A stretch of 64,000 bases of DNA. Source: Chromobotia macracanthus (Eukaryota; Chordata; Actinopteri; Cypriniformes; Botiidae). The notes under the pieces are model-generated. The model was not told the origin of the DNA. It saw only the letters and a list, made by a program, of their open reading frames with translations, and made no database searches. A program made the translations under genes and the position numbers. Every line of letters starts with the position of its first letter. Position 1 is the first letter of the stretch. Below are positions 48,808-62,407 of this stretch, piece by piece. The stretch is taken from the NCBI GenBank assembly GCA_036877525.1, contig JAZGTH010000163.1:165436-229435 (forward strand). The letters are read 5' to 3'.

Positions 48808-48879
48808 GCACTGGGGTGGGATTCGAACCCTGGTTCTCTTGCATGGCAGGCGAGAGTTCTACCACTGTACTACCATTTC
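48808..48879 (-). tRNA. tRNA-Gly-GCC: tRNA-Gly(GCC)-like copy, subfamily Z
   Basis: Z-type, 72 nt, boxes and GCC intact. The adjoining 140-bp block has the gtctttcagg form, whereas the other Z copies have gtctgtcagg, so it is a recombinant unit. Confidence 0.62.
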
Positions 48880-49809
48880 TTTTGAAAAATCAGGCATTCT
48901 CGTTGCCATCACCTTGCCCCTCTGAACTTTTCAAACCAGGGAATTAAAAAGCACATGGCAAACAAAGCTCAAGAGACATGCTGAAGATGACAGTTAGAAA
49001 AACACTGATCACAAAAGACAGACATACAATCTCATGGCAAACGATGGTACAGTCCAGGCTAAAAAGGAGTCAGGATTCCATCCACATGGTAAACAATGGT
49101 ACAGTCTAGGCTAAAAACAAGTCAGGATTCCAGCATCATGACAAACAATGGTACAGTCCAGGATAAAAACAACTCAGGATTCCAGCCTCATGACAAACAA
49201 TGGTACAGTCCAGGGTAAAAAGGAGTCAGGATTCCAGCATCATGACAAACAATGGTACAGTCCAGGATAAAAACAACTCGGGATTCTAGCCTCATGACAA
49301 ACAATGGTACAGTCCAGGGTAAAAAGAGTCAGGATTCCAGCATCATGACAAACAATGGTACAGTCCAGGATAAAAAACAACTCGGGATTCTAGCCTCATG
49401 ACAAACAATGGTACAGTCCAGGGTAAAAAAGGAGTGAGGATTCCAACCACATCACAAACAATAGTAGAGTCTAGGCTTAAAAGGAGTCAGGATTCCAACC
49501 ATCTATAGAGAGTACAGGCAAAAGAGAAAAACACCTAAACCTGTCTATCAGCTTCAGTCAGGATTCCAACAACATGGTAAACAATGCTACAGTACAGGGT
49601 AAAAACAAGTCAGGATTCCAGCCTCATGACAAACAATGGTACAGTCCAGGCAAAAAAGGAGTCAGGATTCCAACCATCTATAGAGAGTACAGCCAAATGA
49701 CAAACACACCTGAAGCTGTCTTTCAGGAAAGACAAATGTCTCAAATAATCAGAATCTTGATTACCTTCCAAGTATATTCTGCTGAAATCAACAATCATCA
49801 AAACAAGTT

Positions 49810-49830
49810 GCAGTTGCAAGATGACAGTTA
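49810..49830. repeat. tRNA-excision joint
   Basis: Joint at 49818/49819, a single tRNA-less subunit between tRNA-like copies 48808 and 50700. Confidence 0.88.
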
Positions 49831-50699
49831 GAAAAACACTGATCACAAAAGACAGACATACAATCTCATGGCAAACGATGGTACAGTCCAGGCTAAAAAG
49901 GAGTCAGGATTCCATCCACATGGTAAACAATGGTACAGTCCAGGCTAAAAACAACTCAGGATTCCAGCCTCATGACAAACAATGGTACAGTCCAGGGTAA
50001 AAAGGTGTCAGGATTCCAGCATCATGACAAACAATGGTACAGTCCAGGATAAAAACAACTCGGGATTCTAGCCTCATGACAAACAATGGTACAGTCCAGG
50101 GTAAAAAGGAGTGAGGATTCCAACCACATCACAAACAATAGTAGAGTCTAGGCTTAAAAGGAGTCAGGATTCCAACCATCTATAGAGAGTACAGGCAAAT
50201 GAGAAAAACACCTAAACCTGTCTATCAGCTTCAGTCAGGATTCCAACAACATGGTAAACAATGCTACAGTCCAGGGTAAAAACAAGTCAGGATTCCAGCC
50301 TCATGACAAACAATGGTACAGTCCAGGGTAAAAAGGAGTCAGGATTCCAGCATCATGACAAACAATGGTACAGTCCAGGGTAAAAAGGAGTCAGGATTCC
50401 AGCATCATGACAAACAATGGTAAAGTCCAGGGTAGAATGGAGTCAGGAATCCAGCCTCATGGTAAACAATAGTAGAATCCAGTCTTAAAAGGAGTCAGGA
50501 TTCAGCCTCATGAGAAACAATGGTACAGTCCAGGCTAAAAAGGAGTCAGGATTCCAACCATCTATAGAGAGTACAGCCAAATGACAAACACACCTGAAGC
50601 TGTCTTTCAGGAAAGACAAATGTCTCAAATAATCAGAATCTTGATTACCTTCCAAGTATATTCTGCTGAAATCAACAATCAACAAAACAAGTTGCAGTT

Positions 50700-50768
50700 G
50701 CACTGGGTGGGATTCAAACTCTGGTCCTCTTGCATGGCAGGCGAGTTCTACCACTGTACTACCATTTC
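50700..50768 (-). pseudogene. tRNA-Gly(GCC)-like pseudogene, C56 lost and 2-nt deletion
   Basis: Two bases are missing from the region before the anticodon stem (plus-strand ggcgagttc) and C56 is T. Anticodon GCC kept. Confidence 0.63.
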
Positions 50769-51578
50769 TTTTGAAAATCAGGCATTCTCGTTGCCATCAC
50801 CTTGCCCCTCTGAACTTTTCAAACCAGGGAATTAAAAAGCACATGGCAAACAAAGCTCAAGAGACATGCTGAAGATGACAGTTAGAAAAACACTGATCAC
50901 AAAAGACAGACATACAATCTCATGGCAAACGATGGTACAGTCCAGGCTAAAAAGGAGTCAGGATCCATCCACATGGTAAGCAATGGTAGAGTCCAGGCTA
51001 AAAACAAGTCAGGATTCCAGCATCATGACAAACAATGGTACAGTCCAGGATAAAAACAACTCAGGATTCCAGCCTCATGACAAACAATGGTACAGTCCAG
51101 GATAAAAACAAGTCAGGATTCCAGCCTCATGACAAACAGTGGTACAGTCCAGGGTAAAAACAAGTCAGGATTCCAGCCTCATGACAAACAGTGGTACAGT
51201 CCAGGGTAAAAACAAGTCAGGTTTCCAGCCTCATGACAAACAATGGTACAGTCCAGGGTAAAAAGGAGTCAGGATTCCAGCATCATGACAAACAATGGTA
51301 AAGTCCAGGGTAGAAAGGAGTCAGGAATTCAGCCTCATGGTAAACAATAGTAGAATCCAGTCTTAAAAGGAGTCAGGATTCCAGCCTCATGAGAAACAAT
51401 GGTACAGTCCAGGCTAAAAAGGAGTCAGGATTCCAACCATCTATAGAGAGTACAGCCAAATGACAAACACACCTGAAGCTGTCTGTCAGGAAAGACAAAT
51501 GTCTCAAATAATCAGAATCTTGATTACCTTCCAAGTATATTCTGCTGAAATCAACAATCATCAAAACAAGTTGCAGTT

Positions 51579-51648
51579 GCACTGGGGTGGGATTCGAACC
51601 CTGGTTCTCTTGCATGGCAGCAGAGTTCTACCACTGTACTACCATTTC
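51579..51648 (-). tRNA. tRNA-Gly(GCC)-like copy, subfamily Z, anticodon stem damaged
   Basis: Z-type with a 2-nt loss in the 5' anticodon stem (plus-strand ggcagcagag). A and B boxes intact, so it could still bind TFIIIC but could not fold as a tRNA. Confidence 0.55.
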
Positions 51649-52422
51649 TTTTGATAAATCAGGCATTCTCGTTGCCATCACCTTGCCCCTCTGAACTTTT
51701 CAAACCAGGGAATTAAAAAGCACATGGCAAACAAAGCTCAAGAGACATGCTGAAGATGACAGTTAGAAAAACACTGATCACAAAAGACAGACATACAATC
51801 TCATGGCAAACGATGGTACAGTCCAGGCTAAAAAGGAGTCAGGATTCCATCCACATGGTAAACAATGGTACAGTCCAGGCTAAAAACAACTCAGGATTCC
51901 AGCCTCATGACAAACAATGGTACAGTCCAGGGTAAAAAAGGTGTCAGGATTCCAGCATCATGACAAACAATGGTACAGTCCAGGATAAAAACAACTCGGG
52001 ATTCTAGCCTCATGACAAACAATGGTACAGTCCAGGGTAAAAAGGAGTGAGGATTCCAACCACATCACAAACAATAGTAGAGTCTAGGCTTAAAAGGAGT
52101 CAGGATTCCAACCATCTATAGAGAGTACAGGCAAAAGAGAAAAACACCTAAACCTGTCTATCAGCTTCAGTCAGGATTCCAACAACATGGTAAACAATGC
52201 TACAGTCCAGGGTAAAAACAAGTCAGGATTCCAGCCTCATGACAAACAATGGTACAGTCCAGGCAAAAAAGGAGTCAGGATTCCAACCATCTATAGAGAG
52301 TACAGCCAAATGACAAACACACCTGAAGCTGTCTTTCAGGAAAGACAAATGTCTCAAATAATCAGAATCTTGATTACCTTCCAAGTATATTCTGCTGAAA
52401 TCAACAATCATCAAAACAAGTT

Positions 52423-52443
52423 GCAGTTGCAAGATGACAGTTA
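52423..52443. repeat. tRNA-excision joint
   Basis: Joint at 52431/52432, between tRNA-like copies 51579 and 53636. Confidence 0.88.
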
Positions 52444-53635
52444 GAAAAACACTGATCACAAAAGACAGACATACAATCTCATGGCAAACGATGGTACAGT
52501 CCAGGCTAAAAAGGAGTCAGGATTCCATCCACATGGTAAACAATGGTACAGTCCAGGCTAAAAACAACTCAGGATTCCAGCCTCATGACAAACAATGGTA
52601 CAGTCCAGGGTAAAAAGGAGTCAGGATTCCAGCATCATGACAAACAATGGTACAGTCCAGGATAAAAACAACTCGGGATTCTAGCCTCATGACAAACAAT
52701 GGTACAGTCCAGGGTAAAAAGGAGTGAGGATTCCAACCACATCACAAACAATAGTAGAGTCTAGGCTTAAAAGGAGTCAGGATTCCAACCATCTATAGAG
52801 AGTACAGGCAAAAGAAAAACACCTAAACCTGTCTATCAGTTAGTCAGGATTCCAACAACATGGTAAACAATGCTACAGTCCAGGGTAAAAACAAGTCAGG
52901 ATTCCAGCCTCATGACAAACAATGGTACAGTCCAGGGTAAAAACAAGTCAGGTTTCCAGCCTTATGACAAACAATGGTACAGTCCAGGATAAAAACAACT
53001 CGGGATTCTAGCCTCATGACAAACAATGGTACAGTCCAGGGTAAAAAGGAGTGAGGATTCCAACCACATCACAAACAATAGTAAGTCTAGGCTTAAAAGG
53101 AGTCAGGATTCCAACCATCTATAAGAGTACAGGCAAAGAAAAACACCTAAACCTGTCTATCAGCTTCAGTCAGGATTCCAACAACATGGTAAACAATGCT
53201 ACAGTCCAGGGTAAAAACAAGTCAGGATTCCAGCCTCATGACAAACAATGGTACAGTCCAGGGTAAAAACAAGTCAGGTTTCCAGCCTTATGACAAACAA
53301 TGGTACAGTCCAGGGTAAAAAGGAGTCAGGATTCCAGCATCATGACAAACAATGGTAAAGTCCAGGGTAGAAAGGAGTCAGGAATTCAGCCTCATGGTAA
53401 ACAATAGTAGAATCAAGTCTTAAAAGGAGTCAGGATTCCAGCCTCATGATAAACAATGGTACAGTCCAGGCTAAAAAGGAGTCAGGATTCCAACCATCTA
53501 TAGAGAGTACAGCCAAATGACAAACACACCTGAAGCTGTCTGTCAGGAAAGACAAATGTCTCAAATAATCAGAATCTTGATTACCTTCCAAGTATATTCT
53601 GCTGAAATCAACAATCATCAAAACAAGTTGCAGTT

Positions 53636-53706
53636 GCACTGGGTGGGATTCAAACTCTGGTCCTCTTGCATGGCAGGCGAGAGTTCTACCACTGTACTAC
53701 CATTTC
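53636..53706 (-). pseudogene. tRNA-Gly(GCC)-like pseudogene, C56 lost
   Basis: Has the TTTGAAT T loop and CAGAG T stem, as in 38384, but keeps the GCC anticodon. It therefore represents the state before, or without, the ACC change. Confidence 0.65.
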
Positions 53707-54745
53707 TTTTGAAAAATCAGGCATTCTCGTTGCCATCACCTTGCCCCTCTGAACTTTTCAAACCAGGGAATTAAAAAGCACATGGCAAACAAAGCTCAAG
53801 AGACATGCTGAAGATGACAGTTAGAAAAACACTGATCACAAAAGACAGACATACAATCTCATGGCAAACGATGGTACAGTCCAGGCTAAAAAGGAGTCAG
53901 GATCCAACCACATGGCAAGCAATGGTACAGTCCAGGCTAAAAACAAGTCAGGATTCCAGCATCATGACAAACAATGGTACAGTCCAGGATAAAAACAACT
54001 CAGGATTCCAGCCTCATGACAAACAATGGTACAGTCCAGGGTAAAAAGGAGTCAGGATTCCAGCATCATGACAAACAATGGTACAGTCCAGGATAAAAAC
54101 AACTCGGGATTCTAGCCTCATGACAAACAATGGTACAGTCCAGGGGTAAAAAGGAGTGAGGATTCCAACCACATCACAAACAATAGTAGAGTCTAGGCTT
54201 AAAAGGAGTCAGGATTCCAACCATCTATAGAGAGTACAGGCAAAAGAGAAAAACACCTAAACCTGTCTATCAGCTTCAGTCAGGATTCCAACAACATGGT
54301 AAACAATGCTACAGTCCAGGGTAAAAACAAGTCAGGATTCCAGCCTCATGACAAACAATGGTACAGTCCAGGGTAAAAAGGAGTCAGGATTCCAGCATCA
54401 TGACAAACAATGGTACAGTCCAGGGTAAAAAGGAGTCAGGATTCCAGCATCATGACAAACAATGGTAAAGTCCAGGGTAGAAAGGAGTCAGGAATCCAGC
54501 CTCATGGTAAACAATAGTAGAATCCAGTCTTAAAAGGAGTCAGGATTCCAGCCTCATGAGAAACAATGGTACAGTCCAGGCTAAAAAGGAGTCAGGATTC
54601 CAACCATCTATAGAGAGTACAGCCAAATGACAAACACACCTGAAGCTGTCTTTCAGGAAAGACAAATGTCTCAAATAATCAGAATCTTGATTACCTTCCA
54701 AGTATATTCTGCTGAAATCAACAATCATCAAAACAAGTTGCAGTT

Positions 54746-54816
54746 GCACTGGGTGGGATTCGAACCCTGGTCCTCTTGCATGGCAGGCGAGAGTTCTACC
54801 ACTGTACTACCATTTC
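54746..54816 (-). tRNA. tRNA-Gly-GCC: tRNA-Gly(GCC)-like copy, boxes intact
   Basis: Matches the representative tRNA body. Its 5' flank has the cagccattctc variant shared with 61125, 62336 and 63550. Confidence 0.68.
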
Positions 54817-55956
54817 TTTTGAAAAATCAGCCATTCTCGTTGCCATCACCTTGCCCCTCTGAACTTTTCAAACCAGGGAATTAAAAAGCACATGGCAAAC
54901 AAAGCTCAAGAGACATGCTGAAGATGACAGTTAGAAAAACACTGATCACAAAAGACAGACATACAATCTCATGGCAAACGATGGTACAGTCCAGGCTAAA
55001 AAGGAGTCAGGATTCCATCCACATGGTAAACAATGGTACAGTCCAGGCTAAAAACAAGTCAGGATTCCAGCATCATGACAAACAATGGTACAGTCCAGGA
55101 TAAAAACAACTCAGGATTCCAGCCTCATGACAAACAATGGTACAGTCCAGGGTAAAAAGGAGTCAGGATTCCAGCATCATGACAAACAATGGTACAGTCC
55201 AGGATAAAAACAACTCGGGATTCTAGCCTCATGACAAACAATGGTACAGTCCAGGGTAAAAAGGAGTGAGGATTCCAACCACATCACAAACAATAGTAGA
55301 GTCTAGGCTTAAAAGGAGTCAGGATTCCAACCATCTATAGAGAGTACAGGCAAAAGAGAAAAACACCTAAACCTGTCTATCAGCTTCAGTCAGGATTCCA
55401 ACAACATGGTAAACAATGCTACAGTCCAGGGTAAAAACAAGTCAGGATTCCAGCCTCATGACAAACAATGGTACAGTCCAGGGTAAAAAGGAGTCAGGAT
55501 TCCAGCATCATGACAAACAATGGTACAGTCCAGGGTAAAAACAAGTCAGATTCCAGCCCATGACAAACAGTGGTACAGTCCAGGGTAAAACAAGTCAGGT
55601 TTCCAGCCTCATGACAAACAATGGTACAGTCCAGGGTAAAAAGGAGTCAGGATTCCAGCATCATGACAATCAATGGTAAAGTCCAGGGTAGAAAGGAGTC
55701 AGGAATTCAGCCTCATGGTAAACAATAGTAGAATCCAGTCTTAAAAGGAGTCAGGATTCCAGCCTCATGAGAAACAATGGTACAGTCCAGGCTAAAAAGG
55801 AGTCAGGATTCCAACCATCTATAGAGAGTACAGCCAAATGACAAACACACCTGAAGCTGTCTGTCAGGAAAGACAAATGTCTCAAATAATCAGAATCTTG
55901 ATTACCTTCCAAGTATATTCTGCTGAAATCAACAATCATCAAAACAAGTTGCAGTT

Positions 55957-56028
55957 GCACTGGGGTGGGATTCGAACCCTGGTTCTCTTGCATGGCAGGC
56001 GAGAGTTCTACCACTGTACTACCATTTC
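55957..56028 (-). tRNA. tRNA-Gly-GCC: tRNA-Gly(GCC)-like copy, subfamily Z
   Basis: 72-nt Z-type with intact boxes and GCC anticodon. Confidence 0.62.
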
Positions 56029-56853
56029 TTTTGAAAAATCAGGCATTCTCGTTGCCATCACCTTGCCCCTCTGAACTTTTCAAACCAGGGAATTAAAAAG
56101 CACATGGCAAACAAAGCTCAAGAGACATGCTGAAGATGACAGTTAGAAAAACACTGATCACAAAAGACAGACATACAATCTCATGGCAAACGATGGTACA
56201 GTCCAGGCTAAAAAGGAGTCAGGATTCCATCCACATGGTAAACAATGGTACAGTCCAGGCTAAAAACAAGTCAGGATTCCAGCATCATGACAAACAATAG
56301 TACAGTCCAGGATAAAAACAACTCAGGATTCCAGCCTCATGACAAACAATGGTACAGTCCAGGGTAAAAAGGAGTCAGGATTCCAGCATCATGACAAACA
56401 ATGGTACAGTCCAGGATAAAAACAACTCGGGATTCTAGCCTCATGACAAACAATGGTACAGTCCAGGGTAAAAAGGAGTGAGGATTCCAACCACATCACA
56501 AACAATAGTAGAGTCTAGGCTTAAAAGGAGTCAGGATTCCAACCATCTATAGAGAGTACAGGCAAAAGAGAAAAACACCTAAACCTGTCTATCAGCTTCA
56601 GTCAGGATTCCAACAACATGGTAAACAATGCTACAGTACAGGGTAAAAACAAGTCAGGATTCCAGCCTCATGACAAACAATGCTACAGTCCAGGGTAAAA
56701 ACAAGTCAGGATTCCAACCATCTATAGAGAGTACAGCCAAATGACAAACACACCTGAAGCTGTCTTTCAGGAAAGACAAATGTCTCAAATAATCAGAATC
56801 TTGATTACCTTCCAAGTATATTCTGCTGAAATCAACAATCATCAAAACAAGTT

Positions 56854-56874
56854 GCAGTTGCAAGATGACAGTTA
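56854..56874. repeat. tRNA-excision joint
   Basis: Joint at 56862/56863; the monomer before its 140-bp block has the unusual ctacagtccagggtaaaaacaag form. Confidence 0.88.
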
Positions 56875-57529
56875 GAAAAACACTGATCACAAAAGACAGA
56901 CATACAATCTCATGGCAAACGATGGTACAGTCCAGGCTAAAAAGGAGTCAGGATTCCATCCACATGGTAAACAATGGTACAGTCCAGGCTAAAAACAACT
57001 CAGGATTCCAGCCTCATGACAAACAATGGTACAGTCCAGGGTAAAAAGGTGTCAGGATTCCAGCATCATGACAAACAATGGTACAGTCCAGGATAAAAAC
57101 AACTCGGGATTCTAGCCTCATGACAAACAATGGTACAGTCCAGGGTAAAAAAGGAGTGAGGATTCCAACCACATCACAAACAATAGTAGAGTCTAGGCTT
57201 AAAAGGAGTCAGGATTCCAACCATCTATAAGAGTACAGGCAAAGAGAAAAACACCTAAACCTGTCTATCAGCTTCAGTCAGGATTCCAACAACATGGTAA
57301 ACAATGCTACAGTCCAGGGTAAAAACAAGTCAGGATTCCAGCCTCATGACAAACAATGGTACAGTCCAGGCAAAAAAGGAGTCAGGATTCCAACCATCTA
57401 TAGAGAGTACAGCCAAATGACAAACACACCTGAAGCTGTCTTTCAGGAAAGACAAATGTCTCAAATAATCAGAATCTTGATTACCTTCCAAGTATATTCT
57501 GCTGAAATCAACAATCATCAAAACAAGTT

Positions 57530-57550
57530 GCAGTTGCAAGATGACAGTTA
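57530..57550. repeat. tRNA-excision joint (last)
   Basis: Joint at 57538/57539; no tRNA-less unit occurs after this point in the window. Confidence 0.88.
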
Positions 57551-58431
57551 GAAAAACACTGATCACAAAAAGACAGACATACAATCTCATGGCAAACGAT
57601 GGTACAGTCCAGGCTAAAAAGGAGTCAGGATTCCATCCACATGGTAAACAATGGTACAGTCCAGGCTAAAAACAACTCAGGATTCCAGCCTCATGACAAA
57701 CAATGGTACAGTCCAGGGTAAAAAGGAGTCAGGATTCCAGCATCATGACAAACAATGGTACAGTCCAGGATAAAAACAACTCGGGATTCTAGCCTCATGA
57801 CAAACAATGGTACAGTCCAGAGTAAAAAGGAGTGAGGATTCCAACCACATCACAAACAATAGTAGAGTCTAGGCTTAAAAGGAGTCAGGATTCCAACCAT
57901 CTATAGAGAGTACAGGCAAAAGAGAAAAACACCTAAACCTGTCTATCAGCTTCAGTCAGGATTCCAACAACATGGTAAACAATGCTACAGTCCAGGGTAA
58001 AAACAAGTCAGGATTCCAGCCTCATGACAAACAATGGTACAGTCCAGGGTAAAAAGGAGTCAGGATTCCAGCATCATGACAAACAATGGTACAGTCCAGG
58101 GTAAAAAGGAGTCAGGATTCCAGCATCATGACAAACAATGGTAAAGTCCAGGGTAGAAAGGAGTCAGGAATCCAGCCTCATGGTAAACAATAGTAGAATC
58201 CAGTCTTAAAAGGAGTCAGGATTCCAGCCTCATGAGAAACAATGGTACAGTCCAGGCTAAAAAGGAGTCAGGATTCCAACCATCTATAGAGAGTACAGCC
58301 AAATGACAAACACACCTGAAGCTGTCTTTCAGGAAAGACAAATGTCTCAAATAATCAGAATCTTGATTACCTTCCAAGTATATTCTGCTGAAATCAACAA
58401 TCATCAAAACAAGTTGCAGTTGCACTGGGTG

Positions 58432-58502
58432 GGATTCGAACCCTGGTCCTCTTGCATGGCAGGCGAGAGTTCTACCACTGTACTACCATTTCTTTTGAAA
58501 AA
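58432..58502 (-). tRNA. tRNA-Gly-GCC: tRNA-Gly(GCC)-like copy, boxes intact
   Basis: Same tRNA body as 42111 and 1062, with TTTT 12 nt downstream. Confidence 0.68.
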
Positions 58503-60014
58503 TCAGGCATTCTCGTTGCCATCACCTTGCCCCTCTGAACTTTTCAAACCAGGGAATTAAAAAGCACATGGCAAACAAAGCTCAAGAGACATGCTGAAGA
58601 TGACAGTTAGAAAAACACTGATCACAAAAGACAGACATACAATCTCATGGCAAACGATGGTACAGTCCAGGCTAAAAAGGAGTCAGGATTCCATCCACAT
58701 GGTAAACAATGGTACAGTCCAGGCTAAAAACAAGTCAGGATTCCAGCATCATGACAAACAATGGTACAGTCCAGGATAAAAACAACTCAGGATTCCAGCC
58801 TCATGACAAACAATGGTACAGTCCAGGGTAAAAAGGAGTCAGGATTCCAGCATCATGACAAACAATGGTACAGTCCAGGATAAAAACAACTCGGGATTCT
58901 AGCCTCATGACAAACAATGGTATAGTCAAGGGGAAAAAGGAGTGAGGATTCCAACCACATCACAAACAATAGTAGAGTCTAGGCTTAAAAGGAGTCAGGA
59001 TTCCAACCATCTATAGAGAGTACAGGCAAAAGAGAAAAACACCTAAACCTGTCTATCAGCTTCAGTCAGGATTCCAACAACATGGTAAACAATGCTACAG
59101 TCCAGGGTAAAAACAAGTCAGGATTCCAGCCTCATGACAAACAATGGTACAGTCCAGGGTAAAAAGGAGTCAGGATTCCAGCATCATGACAAACAATGGT
59201 ACAGTCCAGGCTAAAAACAAGTCAGGATTCCAGCATCATGACAAACAATGGTACAGTCCAGGATAAAAACAACTCAGGATTCCAGCCTCATGACAAACAA
59301 TGGTACAGTCCAGGGTAAAAAGGAGTCAGGATTCCAGCATCATGACAAACAATGGTACAGTCCAGGATATAAACAACTCGGGATTCTAGCCTCATGACAA
59401 ACAATGGTATAGTCAAGGGGAAAAAGGAGTGAGGATTCCAACCACATCACAAACAATAGTAGATCTAGGCTTAAAAGGAGTCAGGATTCCAACCATCTAT
59501 AGAAGTACAGGCAAAAGAAAAACACCTAAAACCTGTCTATCAGCTTCAGTCAGGATTCCAACAACATGGTAAACAATGCTACAGTCCAGGGTAAAAACAA
59601 GTCAGGATTCCAGCCTCATGACAAACAATGGTACAGTCCAGGGTAAAAACAAGTCAGGTTTCCAGCCTCATGACAAACAATGGTACAGTCCAGGGTAAAA
59701 AGGAGTCAGGATTCCAGCATCATGACAAACAATGGTAAAGTCCAGGGTAGAAAGGAGTCAGGAATCCAGCCTCATGGTAAACAATGGTAGAATCCAGTCT
59801 TAAAAGGAGTCAGGATTCCAGCCTCATGAAACAATGGTACAGTCCAGGCTAAAAAGGAGTCAGGATTCCAACCATCTATAGAGAGTACAGCCAAATGACA
59901 AACACACCTGAAGCTGTCTTTCAGGAAAGACAAATGTCTCCAAATAATCAGAATCTTGATTACCTTCCAAGTATATTCTGCTGAAATCAACAATCATCAA
60001 AACAAGTTGCAGTT

Positions 60015-60084
60015 GCACTGGGGGGATTCGAACCCTGGTCCTCTTGCATGGCAGGCGAGAGTTCTACCACTGTACTACCATTTC
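60015..60084 (-). tRNA. tRNA-Gly-GCC: tRNA-Gly(GCC)-like copy, one base short
   Basis: The region between acceptor and T stem reads gcactggggggattcg on the plus strand, one base shorter than usual. Boxes and anticodon GCC intact. Confidence 0.6.
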
Positions 60085-61124
60085 TTTTGAAAAAATCAGG
60101 CATTCTCGTTGCCATACCTTGCCCCTCTGAACTTTTCAAACCAGGGAATTAAAAAGCACATGGCAAACAAAGCTCAAGAGACATGCTGAAGATGACAGTT
60201 AGAAAAACACTGATCACAAAAGACAGACATACAATCTCATGGCAAACGATGGTACAGTCCAGGCTAAAAAGGAGTCAGGATTCCATCCACATGGTAAACA
60301 ATGGTACAGTCCAGGCTAAAAACAAGTCAGGATTCCAGCATCATGACAAACAATGGTACAGTCCAGGATAAAAACAAGTCAGGATTCCAGCCTCATGACA
60401 AACAATGGTACAGTCCAGGGTAAAAAGGAGTCAGGATTCCAGCATCATGACAAACAATGGTACAGTCCAGGATAAAAACAACTCGGGATTCTAGCCTCAT
60501 GACAAACAATGGTACAGTCCAGGGTAAAAAGGAGTGAGGATTCCAACCACATCACAAACAATAGTAGAGTCTAGGCTTAAAAGGAGTCAGGATTCCAACC
60601 ATCTATAGAGAGTACAGGCAAAAAGAGAAAAACACCTAAACCTGTCTATCAGCTTCAGTCAGGATTCCAACAACATGGTAAACAATGCTACAGTCCAGGG
60701 TAAAAACAAGTCAGGATTCCAGCCTCATGACAAACAATGGTACAGTCCAGGGTAAAAAGGAGTCAGGATTCCAGCATCATGACAAACAATGGTACAGTCC
60801 AGGGTAAAAAGGAGTCAGGATTCCAGCATCATGACAAACAATGGTAAAGTCCAGGGTAGAAAGGAGTCAGGAATCCAGCCTCATGGTAAACAATAGTAGA
60901 ATCCAGTCTTAAAAGGAGTCAGGATTCCAGCCTCATGAGAAACAATGGTACAGTCCAGGCTAAAAAGGAGTCAGGATTCCAACCATCTATAGAGAGTACA
61001 GCCAAATGACAAACACACCTGAAGCTGTCTTTCAGGAAAGACAAATGTCTCAAATAATCAGAATCTTGATTACCTTCCAAGTATATTCTGCTGAAATCAA
61101 CAATCATCAAAACAAGTTGCAGTT

Positions 61125-61194
61125 GCACTGGGTGGGATTCGAACCCTGGTCCTCTTGCATGGCAGGCAGAGTTCTACCACTGTACTACCATTTC
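61125..61194 (-). tRNA. tRNA-Gly(GCC)-like copy, anticodon stem one base short
   Basis: One base is missing in the 5' anticodon stem (plus-strand ggcaggcagag). Boxes intact. Confidence 0.58.
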
Positions 61195-62335
61195 TTTTGA
61201 AAAATCAGCCATTCTCGTTGCCATCACCTTGCCCCTCTGAACTTTTCAAACCAGGGAATTAAAAAGCACATGGCAAACAAAGCTCAAGAGACATGCTGAA
61301 GATGACAGTTAGAAAAACACTGATCACAAAAGACAGACATACAATCTCATGGCAAACGATGGTACAGTCCAGGCTAAAAAGGAGTCAGGATTCCATCCAC
61401 ATGGTAAACAATGGTACAGTCCAGGCTAAAAACAAGTCAGGATTCCAGCGTCATGACAAACAATGGTACAGTCCAGGATAAAAACAACTCAGGATTCCAG
61501 CCTCATGACAAACAATGGTACAGTCCAGGGTAAAAGGAGTCAGGATTCCAGCATCATGACAAACAATGGTACAGTCCAGGATAAAAACAACTCGGGATTC
61601 TAGCCTCATGACAAACAATGGTACAGTCCAGGGTAAAAAGGAGTGAGGATTCCAACCACATCACAAACAATCGTAGAGTCTAGGATTAAAAGGAGTCAGG
61701 ATTCCAACCATCTATAGAGAGTACAGGCAAAAGAAAAACACCTAAACCTGTCTATCAGCTTCAGTCAGGATTCCAACAACATGGTAAACAATGCTACAGT
61801 CCAGGGTAAAAACAAGTCAGGATTCCAGCCTCATGACAAACAATGGTACAGTCCAGGGTAAAAAGGAGTCAGGATTCCAGCATCATGACAAACAATGGTA
61901 CAGTCCAGGGTAAAAACAAGTCAGGATTCCAGCCTCATGACAAACAGTGGTACAGTCCAGGGTAAAAACAAGTCAGGTTTCCAGCCTCATGACAAACAAT
62001 GGTACAGTCCAGGGTAAAAAGGAGTCAGGATTCCAGCATCATGACAAACAATGGTAAAGTCCAGGGTAGAAAGGAGTCAGGAATTCAGCCTCATGGTAAA
62101 CAATAGTAGAATCCAGTCTTAAAAGGAGTCAGGATTCCAGCCTCATGAGAAACAATGGTACAGTCCAGGCTAAAAAAGGAGTCAGGATTCCAACCATCTA
62201 TAGAGAGTACAGCCAAATGACAAACACACCTGAAGCTGTCTGTCAGGAAAGACAAATGTCTCAAATAATCAGAATCTTGATTACCTTCCAAGTATATTCT
62301 GCTGAAATCAACAATCATCAAAACAAGTTGCAGTT

Positions 62336-62407
62336 GCACTGGGGTGGGATTCGAACCCTGGTTCTCTTGCATGGCAGGCGAGAGTTCTACCACTGTACTA
62401 CCATTTC
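62336..62407 (-). tRNA. tRNA-Gly-GCC: tRNA-Gly(GCC)-like copy, subfamily Z
   Basis: 72-nt Z-type with intact boxes, and the cagccattctc form of the 5' flank. Confidence 0.62.
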
